Under the pieces are notes generated by a model, which saw nothing but the letters and a program-made list of their open reading frames with translations, did not search any database and was not told the origin of the DNA. The translations under genes were made by a program, and so were the position numbers. Below, piece after piece: positions 15,982 to 26,264 of a DNA stretch of 64,000 nucleotides (the stretch's first letter is position 1; each line of letters starts with the position of its first letter). Origin of the DNA: an uncultured Elusimicrobia bacterium (GTDB taxonomy: Bacteria > Elusimicrobiota > Elusimicrobia > Elusimicrobiales > UBA9959); the NCBI GenBank assembly GCA_903873295.1, contig CAIQNV010000082.1:1-64000 (forward strand), given 5' to 3'.

Positions 15982-18900
15982 GTGAAGATAAAACATGGAA
16001 TTGCGATTGCGGCCGCGCTGGCTTTTCTGTTCATAACAGGGGCTGAAACTTTCGCCGCCTCACCCGGCCGCGTGAGTTACCAGGGGACGCTCAGGAAGGA
16101 CGGCAGGCTTTTCAGCGGCACCACCGCCATGGAGTTCCGCATAACCAGCGCCGACGGCTCGGTCAGCTACTGGGCTTCCGGCTCCACCGAAGTGTTCGTC
16201 TCGACCGGCCTTTTCCGCTACGCGCTCGGCTCGCCCAACGAGGCTGATTTCGCGGGCATCTCCTGGAAAGAGATCACCCCTTACGTGCAGATGAAGCTGG
16301 ACGGCGCCTGGCTGCCGGCCGAGCCGCTTTACGCCTCGGTCTACTCGCTGCACGCTAATACCGCCGAGGCCTCCACCGGCACTTTTACCGTCAATAACGG
16401 CGACCTGCGGCTCACGGCCGTCTCCGGCAGCAAGGGCATCATTTTCCCGGACGGCACGGCGCAATACAGCGCCCCCGGCTGGGCCGTAACCGGCTCCTAC
16501 ACTTCTTTCGTCGGCGGGGTCGGCGTGGGCACCCTTTCCCCCGAAACCAGGCTGGACGTGAAGGCGGCCGCAGGTGACGCTTATGCGCAGTTTTGGCGTG
16601 ATTCCGCCGGAGTCATACGGGCCACTATGACGGCCGCAGGCGTGCTTTATGCCAACGGCTCTCAGTTGAGCGGAGCCGATAACCTGGGCAATCATACCGC
16701 CACGAAGGTTCTGCAGATGGCGGGTTTCCCGATAATCAACTCCGGGGCGATAACCGCCAATGGCCAGGTTACTTCTTATTCCAGCGTCACCGTTACCGGG
16801 GCGCTGGGTCTTGGCGCTCCCAGGCTCAGACTTGCCGGCGGAGTTGAGCTCTCCTCGTCCGCGGCCAACGGCGGGATTTACATTTCAAGCAACGTGTCCC
16901 TGTCCGCCGGGGCCAGGTATTACGGCGACGGCTCGGCCCTGACGGGAGTGATCGGGAATGACAATCTCGGGAACCACACGCTTACCCAGAACCTGGTGAC
17001 CGGCGCCTACTGGATCTCATATGACGGCTCCCCTAACTTTGGAATTAACCAGGACGCGCTGGGCAATGTCGGCATAGGCAATACTGCCGGCGCCGCCAGG
17101 CTGGATGTGCGCGGCGCGGCCAATAACTACATACAGATCTGGCGCCCTTCCGGCGGCACAATAGTCGCCTCCATGACGGTGGCGGGGGTGCTTTATGCCG
17201 ACGGCTCGAAGCTCCGCAATCTCCCGGCCGGCGGCACCGCCAACCGGGCGCTGGACATGGCCTCTTTCAATATCAACAACGTCTCCACCGTGACCGCGGG
17301 CTATCTCTCCAGCCCGGGCGCGGGGGTGATCTTCACCACCAATGCGCTGGTGATGGGCGGGCGGCTGGGCGTCAATACCAGCGCGCCCGGGGCAAGTCTG
17401 GACGTGAACGGCAGCGTAAAGAGTTCCAGCCTCTCCGGCGCCGGAGATCAGTGCGTTTACGCCGATAATACGGGCCGGCTTCTCCTGTCCGGGGGCGGAG
17501 CGTGCGGAAGCGCCGCCGGGCTTGATAATCTGGGCAACCATACCATGCTCAGCAATCTTATAACAGGCAGCCACTGGCTGTCTTATGACGGCAGCGACGG
17601 CGGGTTATCGGTCGGGCCCGGCAACAACGCGGGGATAGGCGTTTTATCGGCCGCCACCCGTCTGGACGTTCAGGCCGGCTCCGACGGCTACGTGCAATTC
17701 TGGCGCGATTCCGGCGGCACTATTATCGCTTCCATGACTTCTACCGGGTTGTTTTACGCCGACGCTTCTAAACTGCGCAACCTGCCGCCGGGGTCGGACA
17801 ACCTGGGCGACCATACCGCTACCACGGCCCTGCTGATGGCGGGGTTCCCGATAAACAACGCCGGCGCCATAACCGCCGCCAGTCTTGCCGCGCCCCGACT
17901 GAACTTTGATCCCGCCGTGGAGATCTCCTCCGAAGCCTCAGCCGCGCTGGGCGCCGGCGTGCGCATCTCCTCGAACGTGTATATAGTAGGCTACTCCTCC
18001 GCCGCGAAGTATTACGGCGACGGCTCCGGCCTGACCGGAGTTATCAGCTCGCCGGACGACCTCGGTAACCACACGGCCACGCAGAACCTGAATATGGCCG
18101 GCAACGAGATAGTCGGCGTTTCCACGATCACTCTCAGTTCCGTGACCAGCTCCGGCATAGGGGTGGTATTCAGCACTAATGTGCTGCTTATGAGCGGGCG
18201 GCTGGGTGTCAATACCAGCGCGCCAGGGGCAAGTCTGGACGTGAACGGCAGTGTAAAGAGTTCCAGTCTCTCCGGCGCCGGGGATCAGTGCGTTTACGCC
18301 GATAATACGGGCCGGCTTCTCCTGTCCGGAGGCGGGGCGTGCGGAAGCGCCGCCGGGCTTGATAATCTGGGCAACCATACCATGCTCAGCAATCTTATAA
18401 CAGGCAGCCACTGGCTCTCCTTCGACGGCAGCGACGGCGGGCTATCGCTGAATATAGCCAACAATGCGGGCATCGGCGTTCCGTCGGCAGGGACCCGGCT
18501 GGATGTTCAGGCGGCCGGCGGGGACGCTTACGCGCAGTTCTGGCGCAATGCGGGCGGCACTATTGTCGCTTCCATGACTTCTGCCGGTTTGCTTTATGCC
18601 GACGCCTCCAAGATGCGCAACCTGCCGTCCGGCGCGGATAATCTGGGCAGCCACACGGCGTCGCAGAACCTTAATCTGGCCTCGCACGATATCATAAACG
18701 TTTCGACCATAACGGCGGGCTATCTGACCAGCGCCGGCCCCGGCGTGGTTTTCAGCACTAACTTGTTTCTGATGGACGGCAATCTGGGCGTGAATACCCT
18801 GGCGCCGCAGGAAAAACTGCATGTTAACGGAAAGATCCTCAGCTCCGACCTGGCCGGAGCTGCGGACCGCTGCGTCTATGTTACCGCAGAAGGCGTATTT

Positions 18901-21900
18901 CACGCGAAGAACTCGGACTGCGGTACGGCGGCCGGGGCGGCCGACGATCTTGGTTCGCATATAATGACCCAGAACCTGGAGACAGGCCCGAACTGGATAA
19001 GCTACGACGGCACGAACACGGGCATACGGATAGATCCGCTCGGGAATGTTTCGATCGGCGACGATATTGCAAATGCGCGGCTTGACGTGCGCGGCGCGGC
19101 GGGTACGGGCAATAATTATATACAAACCTGGCGCAACGTGGCGGGCGTGGCGCAGGCTTCGATGACCGTCTCGGGCATCCTGTACGCCGACGGCTCGAAG
19201 CTGCGCAATCTGCCTCTCGGGGCCGATAATCTGGGCAGCCATATCGCCACTACCACTCTGCAGATGATGAACTACCCGATAGTTAACGCCGGGGAAATAA
19301 CGGCCAATGGCCAGATCACTACTTACTCCAGCGTTACGGTGGCCGGGGAACTGGGTTTGGGCGCGGCCAGGCTGAGCCTTTCTCCCAATGCGGAGATCTC
19401 CTCCGAGACGGCCGCCGCGCTGGGCGCGGGGGTACGCATCTCGTCGAACGTCTATATAGTGGGCTTCTCTTCGGCCGCCAAATATTACGGCGACGGCTCC
19501 GGACTTTACGGAATGCCCAGCGGGAACGTTATCGATAACCTTGCGGCCACGCTGGGCGCCGGCAGCGACGCCGGCGGCCTTGATATCTCCAATGCCGGGG
19601 CTATGACCGCCGTGAGCGTGGGCGCTCCCAAGCTGAGTCTTCGTCCCAAAGTGGAGATCTCGTCCGAAACGGCCGCCGCGCTGGGCGCCGGCGTGCGCAT
19701 TTCGTCGAACGTGTATATAGTGGGCTTCTCCTCGGCCGCCAGATATTACGGCGACGGGTCCGCGCTTGCAGGGGTACACGACAACCTGGGAAACCATACA
19801 ATGGGGCAGAACCTCGTTGTGGGGAACTGGTGGCTGTCAGGCGATGGAACCGCCAAGGGCATTTCCATAAATTCCAGCGGTAACGTCGGGGTGGGTATTA
19901 ATCCCGCCACGGCGAAGCTGGAGATAAACGATGGCGACGGCAGCGCGTTCACCAGCGGCCTCAGGTTTACCAATTTCGCCTGCTCCGACACCGAGAAATT
20001 AACGGTGGGCGTGGACGGGGACGTGATATGCTCCGCTGACCAGACCAGCAGCGGCGGCAGCGGAAACGTGGTTGACAACCTTTCTGACACTTTAAGCGCC
20101 TCTAATAATGCCGGCGGGCGCGGTATCCTGAACGCCGGCAGCTCGGCTTTCGGACGTGTTACGCCCGGCACGAGATTGGATGTGCAGGCTGCTCCAGGAG
20201 ACAGTAACGCGCAATTCTGGCGGAATTCCGACGGAGTTGTAAAGGCGACCATGACGGCGGAGGGCGAGCTTTACGCCGACGGCTCCAAGCTTACCGGCAT
20301 CGTCGGCACCGGCGGGAATATCGTGGATACTCTTGCGGCCACGCTGGCCGCCGGCGCGAACGCGGGAGGCGCCTACATAAGCAATCTCAGCAGCGCGGCC
20401 CTGGGCCGGGCCATTGCGGCAGCCAGTCTGGATGTGCAGGCTGCGGCCGGGCCCGGCACTTACGCGCAGATCTGGCGTAATTCCAGCGGCGTCGAGGTTG
20501 CTTCGATGACGGCCGCGGGCGTGCTTTACGCCGACGGCTCCAAGCTTACCGGAGTCACCGGGAGCGGTGGGAATATTGTGGATACTCTTGCGGCCACGCT
20601 GGCCGCCGGCGCGGACGCCGGGGGCGCCTACATAAACAATCTGAGCAGCGCGGCCCTGGGCCGGGCTACCGCCCAGGCGCGGCTTGACGTGCAGGCGGCC
20701 GGGGGAGACACTTACACGCAGATCTGGCGCAATTCGGGCGGCATCGAGGTAGCTTCGATGACGGCCGCGGGCGTGCTTTACGCCGACGGGTCCAAGCTTT
20801 CCGGAATGGGCGTCTGGAACATCGTCGATACTCTTGCTGCCACGCTGGCCGCCGGAACCGACGCGGGGGGGCTTGATATTTCCAATGCCGGCACTATAAC
20901 CGCAGCAGGCGTGGGCGCGGCCAAACTGAGCCTCCATTCCAACGTCGAGATCTCGTCCGAGACCTCCGCCGCGCTGGGCGCCGGCGTGCGCATCTCGTCG
21001 AACGTGTATATGGTCGGGTTCTCCTCAGCCGCTAAATATTATGGCGACGGGTCCGCCCTTGCAGGGGTACATGACAACCTGGGAAACCATATAATGCAAC
21101 AGAACCTCGTTGCAGGGAACTGGTGGCTGTCAGGCGATGGAACTGCTAAGGGCATTTCTATAAATTCCGATGGGAAAGTCGGAGTGGGTATTAATCCCGC
21201 CACGGCAAGGATGGAGATCAACGATGGGGACGGCAACCCGGTCACCAGCGGCCTCAGGTTTACCAATTTCGCCTGCTCCAGCACTGATAAATTAACGATA
21301 GACGGGGGCGGGAACGTGGTATGCGCCGCTGACCAGACCAGCAGCGGCGGCAGCGGGAACGTGGTAGACAACCTTTATGATACTTTAGGTGCCTATAATG
21401 ACGCCGGCGGGCGCAGTATCTTGAACGCCGGCAACTCGGCTTTCGGACGGACCACGGCCGACACGAGATTGGATGTGCAGGCTACCCTCGGCGACACTTA
21501 CGTGCAATTCTGGCGGAACTCGGACGGCGTTGTAAAAGCGACCATGACGGCCGCGGGCGAGCTTTACGCCGACGGCTCGAAACTGAGCAACCTGCCGGAG
21601 GGGAACGTTATAGATACTCTTTCGTCCACGCTGGGCGCCGGCAACAATGCGGGCGGCCTCAGTATAGTCAACTCGGGGGCCATAACGGCGAACGCGGCTA
21701 TCACAACTTACTCCAGCATGACGGTGGCGGGCATCGACGCCGTCAGCGGCTACAGCCTTGTGCTCAGCTCGGGCATAAACATGCCCAATGGCACGGTTAA
21801 CGCCGGGCTGGTGGCGGCGGGCGGGGCCGGCGATAACTATTTTGCCGGCAATGTCGGCATCGGGACCGCCGCGCCGGGGCAAAAACTGTCCGTCGCCGGC

Positions 21901-23607
21901 GGCAATATCGGTCTTAGCGGGGACCGGAAGATAGTTTTTTCCGACATAGATGTGACAGATAACCTTAAGTTGCAATTAAGGGGGGGCTTCGGGCTGGGGA
22001 TCAATACCGCCACCTTGTTTTACGCCGCCGACGGCAGGCATTCCTGGCGGGACGCCAACGGGGCCAGCGAGCGGATGGCGCTGACTACGGCGTACAACGG
22101 CGGTTTGATCGTAAACGTCACCGGGAACTCCTCGTTTGCCGGCAGCCTCGGCATCGGGATGGGCGATCCGAAGGGCAGGCTGGACGTGCAGGCCGCGGGC
22201 TCCGCCCAGACGGACATGGCGCAGATCTGGCTCAACTCCGGCGGGGTCGTAATTTCCTCCATGTCCGCCACCGGAGTTATGATGGCCTCCCGGTTCGTGG
22301 GAGACGGCTCCGCGCTTGCAGGAGTGCACGATGACCTGGGCAACCATATCGCCACCAAGGACCTGAACCTTAATACCTTCAACCTGGTCAATGTTTCCTC
22401 GATAACGGCCAGGCAGCTCAATGTAGCCACCATAACGGCCAGCGGCGCTATAACCTCTTATTCCAGCGTAACCGTGCTTGGCGAGCTGGGCGTGGGGGCT
22501 GCTTTGCGGTTTGGCGGCAATGTGGAAATTTCTTCCGCCACCGGCCTTTACAGCGGAATTTATATTTCCACCAACGTGAACCTGGTCGCGGGCGCTAAAT
22601 ATTACGTCAACGGTGTCGAGCTTGCCGGCGGCTCCGGCGGCGGAAATATTGTCGACACTCTTCAGAATACGCTGATAGCCGGTGCCAGCGCGGGCGGCCA
22701 ATACATAATAGGCCTCAGCAGCATGGCTGTCGGACGAACCAATGCTGAAGCGCCGCTGGATGTCCAGGCGGTCGGCGGAAATACCCGCGTCCAGATCTGG
22801 AGGAGTGAGGGCGGGGCCGAGGTATCTTCAATGACGGCAGCCGGAGTGCTTCACGCTGACGAAGCCGATCTGAATAACGCTAATATAACCGGCCTGTTGA
22901 CCGGGAATTACGTTGAGGTCAACCGCTTAGGAGTGGGTGCCGAGGCTGGGGCTGGCTCTTCAGTCATTATTCAGGCTACGGCGATTTTGGGTGAGTCGGA
23001 TATTAATGATTCCAATCCGGAGAATATTGCAGCTGTCGGTGTCCTAGGCGCCGCCCTTATTAACCCCACCACTAATAGAAGTGGCAGCCAAATGGTGATT
23101 GGCGGTAATTTCCGCGGAGGAATAGCCCCTGGCATGGGGAATACGAAGAATTTTCCTACGATGATAGGCCTGAGGACCGCGGCCTGGACTAACACTTCCG
23201 GAGGCGTAACAAGGGCTTATGGCTTATTTGTGCAGAACGTGGTGACTGGGGACGGGGCGGTCGGAACCAATTCCGGAATAAATGTGGAAGCGCCCGATTA
23301 TACAGGCATTGGCGTTATAACCAATAATTTCGGTATTGATATAAAGAATCAAATCGGGTTCGGTACGACAAAAAGCTACAACATCTATTCGGAAGGCACC
23401 ACTTCGGTTAATGTTTTTGAGGGCGAGGTTAGAGTGGGCGGTGCGTTAAGGCTAACCTCTAAAAATATGTCCAATCTGTTGACTACTGTCCCGCAGGCGG
23501 AGGGGGAGATGTACTATTGCAATAACTGCTCGCCTAAGAAAATTGTGGTTTCAACCGGGACCTCCGCGGGGAATTTTGCCGACGTCGCGGGTGGAACTTT
23601 TAAATAA
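15982..23607 (+). CDS. Giant surface protein (2541 residues) of reiterated tail-fibre-like modules
   Basis: GTG start at 15982, directly after the TPR gene. A signal peptide (to about residue 26, ETFAAS) is followed by an N-terminal domain (about 28-130) beginning GRVSYQGTLRKDGRLF. The rest is some twenty imperfect repeats built from three modules: LDVQAAGGDAYAQFWRN...ASMT..G.LYADGSKL; DNLGNHTATQNL; and EISSETAAALGAGVRISSNV followed by SSAAKYYGDGSAL. These resemble trimeric adhesin or tail-fibre stalks. The C-terminus ends with a distinct two-Cys motif (YYCNNCSPKK) and GTSAGNF. There are no transmembrane segments beyond the signal. It probably forms a long surface fibre exported with the barrel proteins encoded upstream. 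At DNA level some repeats are nearly identical. Confidence 0.88.
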   Translation: MKIKHGIAIAAALAFLFITGAETFAASPGRVSYQGTLRKDGRLFSGTTAMEFRITSADGSVSYWASGSTEVFVSTGLFRYALGSPNEADFAGISWKEITPYVQMKLDGAWLPAEPLYASVYSLHANTAEASTGTFTVNNGDLRLTAVSGSKGIIFPDGTAQYSAPGWAVTGSYTSFVGGVGVGTLSPETRLDVKAAAGDAYAQFWRDSAGVIRATMTAAGVLYANGSQLSGADNLGNHTATKVLQMAGFPIINSGAITANGQVTSYSSVTVTGALGLGAPRLRLAGGVELSSSAANGGIYISSNVSLSAGARYYGDGSALTGVIGNDNLGNHTLTQNLVTGAYWISYDGSPNFGINQDALGNVGIGNTAGAARLDVRGAANNYIQIWRPSGGTIVASMTVAGVLYADGSKLRNLPAGGTANRALDMASFNINNVSTVTAGYLSSPGAGVIFTTNALVMGGRLGVNTSAPGASLDVNGSVKSSSLSGAGDQCVYADNTGRLLLSGGGACGSAAGLDNLGNHTMLSNLITGSHWLSYDGSDGGLSVGPGNNAGIGVLSAATRLDVQAGSDGYVQFWRDSGGTIIASMTSTGLFYADASKLRNLPPGSDNLGDHTATTALLMAGFPINNAGAITAASLAAPRLNFDPAVEISSEASAALGAGVRISSNVYIVGYSSAAKYYGDGSGLTGVISSPDDLGNHTATQNLNMAGNEIVGVSTITLSSVTSSGIGVVFSTNVLLMSGRLGVNTSAPGASLDVNGSVKSSSLSGAGDQCVYADNTGRLLLSGGGACGSAAGLDNLGNHTMLSNLITGSHWLSFDGSDGGLSLNIANNAGIGVPSAGTRLDVQAAGGDAYAQFWRNAGGTIVASMTSAGLLYADASKMRNLPSGADNLGSHTASQNLNLASHDIINVSTITAGYLTSAGPGVVFSTNLFLMDGNLGVNTLAPQEKLHVNGKILSSDLAGAADRCVYVTAEGVFHAKNSDCGTAAGAADDLGSHIMTQNLETGPNWISYDGTNTGIRIDPLGNVSIGDDIANARLDVRGAAGTGNNYIQTWRNVAGVAQASMTVSGILYADGSKLRNLPLGADNLGSHIATTTLQMMNYPIVNAGEITANGQITTYSSVTVAGELGLGAARLSLSPNAEISSETAAALGAGVRISSNVYIVGFSSAAKYYGDGSGLYGMPSGNVIDNLAATLGAGSDAGGLDISNAGAMTAVSVGAPKLSLRPKVEISSETAAALGAGVRISSNVYIVGFSSAARYYGDGSALAGVHDNLGNHTMGQNLVVGNWWLSGDGTAKGISINSSGNVGVGINPATAKLEINDGDGSAFTSGLRFTNFACSDTEKLTVGVDGDVICSADQTSSGGSGNVVDNLSDTLSASNNAGGRGILNAGSSAFGRVTPGTRLDVQAAPGDSNAQFWRNSDGVVKATMTAEGELYADGSKLTGIVGTGGNIVDTLAATLAAGANAGGAYISNLSSAALGRAIAAASLDVQAAAGPGTYAQIWRNSSGVEVASMTAAGVLYADGSKLTGVTGSGGNIVDTLAATLAAGADAGGAYINNLSSAALGRATAQARLDVQAAGGDTYTQIWRNSGGIEVASMTAAGVLYADGSKLSGMGVWNIVDTLAATLAAGTDAGGLDISNAGTITAAGVGAAKLSLHSNVEISSETSAALGAGVRISSNVYMVGFSSAAKYYGDGSALAGVHDNLGNHIMQQNLVAGNWWLSGDGTAKGISINSDGKVGVGINPATARMEINDGDGNPVTSGLRFTNFACSSTDKLTIDGGGNVVCAADQTSSGGSGNVVDNLYDTLGAYNDAGGRSILNAGNSAFGRTTADTRLDVQATLGDTYVQFWRNSDGVVKATMTAAGELYADGSKLSNLPEGNVIDTLSSTLGAGNNAGGLSIVNSGAITANAAITTYSSMTVAGIDAVSGYSLVLSSGINMPNGTVNAGLVAAGGAGDNYFAGNVGIGTAAPGQKLSVAGGNIGLSGDRKIVFSDIDVTDNLKLQLRGGFGLGINTATLFYAADGRHSWRDANGASERMALTTAYNGGLIVNVTGNSSFAGSLGIGMGDPKGRLDVQAAGSAQTDMAQIWLNSGGVVISSMSATGVMMASRFVGDGSALAGVHDDLGNHIATKDLNLNTFNLVNVSSITARQLNVATITASGAITSYSSVTVLGELGVGAALRFGGNVEISSATGLYSGIYISTNVNLVAGAKYYVNGVELAGGSGGGNIVDTLQNTLIAGASAGGQYIIGLSSMAVGRTNAEAPLDVQAVGGNTRVQIWRSEGGAEVSSMTAAGVLHADEADLNNANITGLLTGNYVEVNRLGVGAEAGAGSSVIIQATAILGESDINDSNPENIAAVGVLGAALINPTTNRSGSQMVIGGNFRGGIAPGMGNTKNFPTMIGLRTAAWTNTSGGVTRAYGLFVQNVVTGDGAVGTNSGINVEAPDYTGIGVITNNFGIDIKNQIGFGTTKSYNIYSEGTTSVNVFEGEVRVGGALRLTSKNMSNLLTTVPQAEGEMYYCNNCSPKKIVVSTGTSAGNFADVAGGTFK
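17361..17604 (+). repeat. Internal near-identical direct repeat 1, first copy
   Basis: About 244 bases that recur at 18198-18441, offset 837 bases (279 codons), with only a few base differences. Both lie inside the giant protein gene and keep the reading frame. Confidence 0.9.
18198..18441 (+). repeat. Internal near-identical direct repeat 1, second copy
   Basis: Second copy of the 244-base segment at 17361-17604. The near identity down to silent positions points to recent duplication or gene conversion. Confidence 0.9.
19751..20156 (+). repeat. Internal direct repeat 2, first copy
   Basis: About 406 bases that recur at 21044-21449, offset 1293 bases (431 codons), with moderate divergence. 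They encode the module with GNWWLSGDGTAKGISIN and the C-S-D/S-T segment with CSADQTSSGGSGN. Confidence 0.85.
21044..21449 (+). repeat. Internal direct repeat 2, second copy
   Basis: Second copy of the 406-base segment at 19751-20156, in frame, inside the giant protein gene. Confidence 0.85.
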
Positions 23608-23612
23608 GTCGT

Positions 23613-24893
23613 TTACTCCCGCTCGAACACCAGCAGGGTTTCGGCGTGGGGGGTGTTGGGGTAGAAGTCGAAGCCGGCGGCGCGGACAATTTTGTATTTC
23701 TCAAGGAAGAAAGCCGCGTCCCGGCCCTGCGTGATGGGGTTGCAGGACAGATAGATTATCCGCTTGGGCAGTATTTCCATTATCCGCTTTATCACCTTAT
23801 TGTGCAGGCCCGCGCGCGGCGGGTCCAGCACCAGTATGTCCGTGCCGTCGAACAGATCGTCGGCGGTCTTCTCCGAAAGCGAACAGACCATCTCGAAATT
23901 AGAGGCGCCGTTGGCCGAGGCGTTGAGCGCCGCGTATTTGGCCGAATTCGAGGAGGATTCCACCGCGTAAACCTTGTCCGCCAGGTCCCGCAGCGTCAGC
24001 CCTATCACGCCCACGCCTGAATACAGGTCCACCAGCTTCCCGCATTTAAAAGACGCGTCCCGTATTTCCTTCAGCGCTTCCGCGAAAAGGTCCATGTTGT
24101 TCTGGAAGAAGCAGTCGAAGCCGTATGAAAACTTGCTGCCCAGGATCTCCTCGGTCACGAAGTCGTTCCCCCAGGAGTTCACTATCCCGTCCACCTGGCT
24201 GACCGAGCTTATCGGGTTCGAGTATATAGCAAGGAAGCCGTCGAGGCCTTCGATATTCATTTCGGGCAGGGCGATGTCCTGCCGCTTCATGAACAGCGCT
24301 GCCACGCGCGAGCCGGGATTCTTGGCTTCGCGGATTATCAGCGTCTTCAGGTCCGCCGTGGAAAGTTTAAGGTCATTGAGTATTTTCAGCACTTTCAGCG
24401 CGGCGGCGTTGGTTTCGGGGCTTATCAGCGCGCAGCCTTCCGGCAGCAGGTATTTCTCGCGGTAGTTGCCTCGCTTGTGGAAGGCGAAGGACAGCGCGCC
24501 GGGCTCGCCGGTGAAGCTGTATTCTATCTTGGTGCGGTAGCCGAAGGTATTCTTCGCGGCGTAAAACTTGTCCAGGCGGATGGTCTCCTTGGTGGTCTGG
24601 TAAAGCAGGTCCTCTATGAGGCCTTTTTTCGTTTCGCACTGGAACTCATAATCCATCACCTGCCAGGGCGAGCAGCTGAGGTAGTGGTCCTCTTTCGGGG
24701 CCACGCGCTTCGTGGACGGCTTTATTATCTCCAGGAGCTCGGCCTCGGCGAAATTCTTTTTTTCAAAAGTGATGTTCACACGGGCGGTCTCTTCCGGCAG
24801 CACGCCGTAGCAGAACACCACCTTGCCCTCGCTCCGGCCCAGGGCCTTGCCCTCGCCCACTATTTTTTTAAACTCCAAAGTGATTTCCCGCAT
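23613..24893 (-). CDS. TrmA/RlmD-family RNA (uracil-5-)-methyltransferase
   Basis: Protein of 426 residues. An N-terminal TRAM-like OB domain (residues 1-55) is followed by a central RNA-binding region and a Rossmann methyltransferase domain: LVDLYSGVGVIGL (about 290), DPPRAGLH (about 354) and the catalytic Cys in YLSCNP (about 383). It makes 5-methyluridine in rRNA or tRNA using SAM. The usual four-Cys Fe-S site is degenerate: the CGGC part reads CSPW, leaving one Cys there and one at EGCAL. RlmD-like enzymes are the best guess but TrmA-type specificity cannot be excluded. It is convergent with the giant gene, with only 5 bases between the stops. Confidence 0.88.
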   Translation of the reverse strand: MREITLEFKKIVGEGKALGRSEGKVVFCYGVLPEETARVNITFEKKNFAEAELLEIIKPSTKRVAPKEDHYLSCSPWQVMDYEFQCETKKGLIEDLLYQTTKETIRLDKFYAAKNTFGYRTKIEYSFTGEPGALSFAFHKRGNYREKYLLPEGCALISPETNAAALKVLKILNDLKLSTADLKTLIIREAKNPGSRVAALFMKRQDIALPEMNIEGLDGFLAIYSNPISSVSQVDGIVNSWGNDFVTEEILGSKFSYGFDCFFQNNMDLFAEALKEIRDASFKCGKLVDLYSGVGVIGLTLRDLADKVYAVESSSNSAKYAALNASANGASNFEMVCSLSEKTADDLFDGTDILVLDPPRAGLHNKVIKRIMEILPKRIIYLSCNPITQGRDAAFFLEKYKIVRAAGFDFYPNTPHAETLLVFERE

Positions 24894-25030
24894 ATGAATT
24901 TCTCCTGAAAGCGGCTATAAAAGGCCTTACTCCGCGCGCCTCTTTTTTATATACTACAATACTTGCAGGTATGCTTACTCGGGCGGACACCGTAAGCAGC
25001 CGCGTTACATAGGGAGACCGTTTAAGATCA

Positions 25031-26209
25031 ATGATCGATTTTTATAATACTTTTACCAGAGCTGACCTTCCGCGGCTTTTCCGCGGTATAGTCCTTGTAA
25101 TGGCGGCCCTGGCCCTGGTTTTTAATCTTGCGATCTGCTGGAAAGTTTACCGGAACGAGCCCCTGCGGGAGGCGTACTCCCGCTCGCTCATGGCCGCCAA
25201 CTCCTCCGTTTTTTACAGCTCGGGCCTGGCCGAGCCGGTGCCCGTGGAGGCGCTGAAGCTGGCGATGGCGGCGGGCGCCGATCCGGAGAAGGCGCTGCGG
25301 CTCGAAGGCCTGGCGGTGTTCATAATTATCGTAGCGCTTACGTTTTTCGTCCTGCGGGGCCGCTTCGGGGAAGTGACGGCCTCTATGGCGGTCCTTTTTC
25401 TGTCCGTTAATCCATACATGGGCTATTACGCCATGCAGGGGTCTTCCCACCTGTTCGCGCTCGCTTTCCTGCTCCTGTTCTGGCACTACTTCGACGCTCC
25501 TGAAAAGCGCCGCGCCGATCCTCTGCTCGCCGGTCTTTACGGAGGCCTGGCCTGCCTGTGCCGGGTGGACGCGGCTTTGGTGCTGTTGGTTATAGCCGCT
25601 ATTTCCTGGGCGGTAAAGCGCCGCGCTTTCGGCCTGAAGGAGGCCGGCCTGGCGCTGGGTCTGGCTTTCCTGCTGACGCTGCCCTATGTGCTTTACCAGA
25701 AGGCGCAGTACGGCAGCTTTTTTTACGCGCAGGAGCTAAGTCTCCGCCGCTGGGCGAACATTGACAGCTACGGCTACAAGCCGCTGACCCCGGCTCCCTC
25801 CGGCCCGCTCGGCACCGCCGCCTTCCTGCTGCGCGACGGGCCCGCCGGCGCGTTGGGCGACGCCTTCAGGGGTCTGGGCCGCTGCCTGGCCTATGAGCTG
25901 CCGCGTACGCTCTATTACAAGGCGCTGCTGGTGCTGGTTTTTCTGGGGATCTACGCCGCTTTTATCTTTAAAAAAGACCGCCTGCTTTTTTTTCTGGCGG
26001 CGGCGCTGCTGCCGGTGCTGCCGCTGGCGGCTATAAAGCAGGTGCCTGCTACCGGAGGGATAGAGCTGCGGTATTATCTCTGGTCCCTATGGGCGCTCTG
26101 CGCCCTGGCCGCGCTGGGCTTTCATGAAACGCTGGACTGGGCCGAGGCCGGGATAGATAAATGGGCGGCGGAAAAGGCGAGGGCTTCCGCGCGCTCCGGT
26201 AAAAAATAA
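25031..26209 (+). CDS. Multi-pass membrane protein, GT-C/ArnT-like
   Basis: Protein of 392 residues with about nine hydrophobic helices and a soluble tail rich in Ala and Lys. The arrangement (first helix at about 20-40, a luminal loop, then LSVNPYMGYYAMQGSSHLFALAF and CRVDAALVLL) resembles polyprenyl-linked sugar transferases of the GT-C fold (GT39/ArnT-like), but the usual acidic pair near the first loop is not obvious. It may use a lipid-linked sugar for envelope glycosylation. No ribosome site is evident except GGGAG about 15 bases before the ATG. The 137 bases upstream, shared with the divergent RNA methyltransferase gene, hold AT-rich promoter-like sequence (TATACTACAAT near 24950) and nothing else recognised. 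Confidence 0.6.
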   Translation: MIDFYNTFTRADLPRLFRGIVLVMAALALVFNLAICWKVYRNEPLREAYSRSLMAANSSVFYSSGLAEPVPVEALKLAMAAGADPEKALRLEGLAVFIIIVALTFFVLRGRFGEVTASMAVLFLSVNPYMGYYAMQGSSHLFALAFLLLFWHYFDAPEKRRADPLLAGLYGGLACLCRVDAALVLLVIAAISWAVKRRAFGLKEAGLALGLAFLLTLPYVLYQKAQYGSFFYAQELSLRRWANIDSYGYKPLTPAPSGPLGTAAFLLRDGPAGALGDAFRGLGRCLAYELPRTLYYKALLVLVFLGIYAAFIFKKDRLLFFLAAALLPVLPLAAIKQVPATGGIELRYYLWSLWALCALAALGFHETLDWAEAGIDKWAAEKARASARSGKK

Positions 26210-26264
26210 ACTCCGTATTCTTCTGTAGACGGCTTAAGCGCGGAGTAAAAAGGATGGCTTTGAA

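Noticed and set aside
18442-19797. A 451-codon minus-strand frame inside the giant fibre gene
   Set aside because: Antisense of repeated modules; the repeats themselves keep both frames open. No family motif, no ribosome site.
15982-23607. CRISPR array suggested by regular repetition
   Set aside because: The repeats are long coding modules in a continuous reading frame, not short direct repeats with unique spacers.
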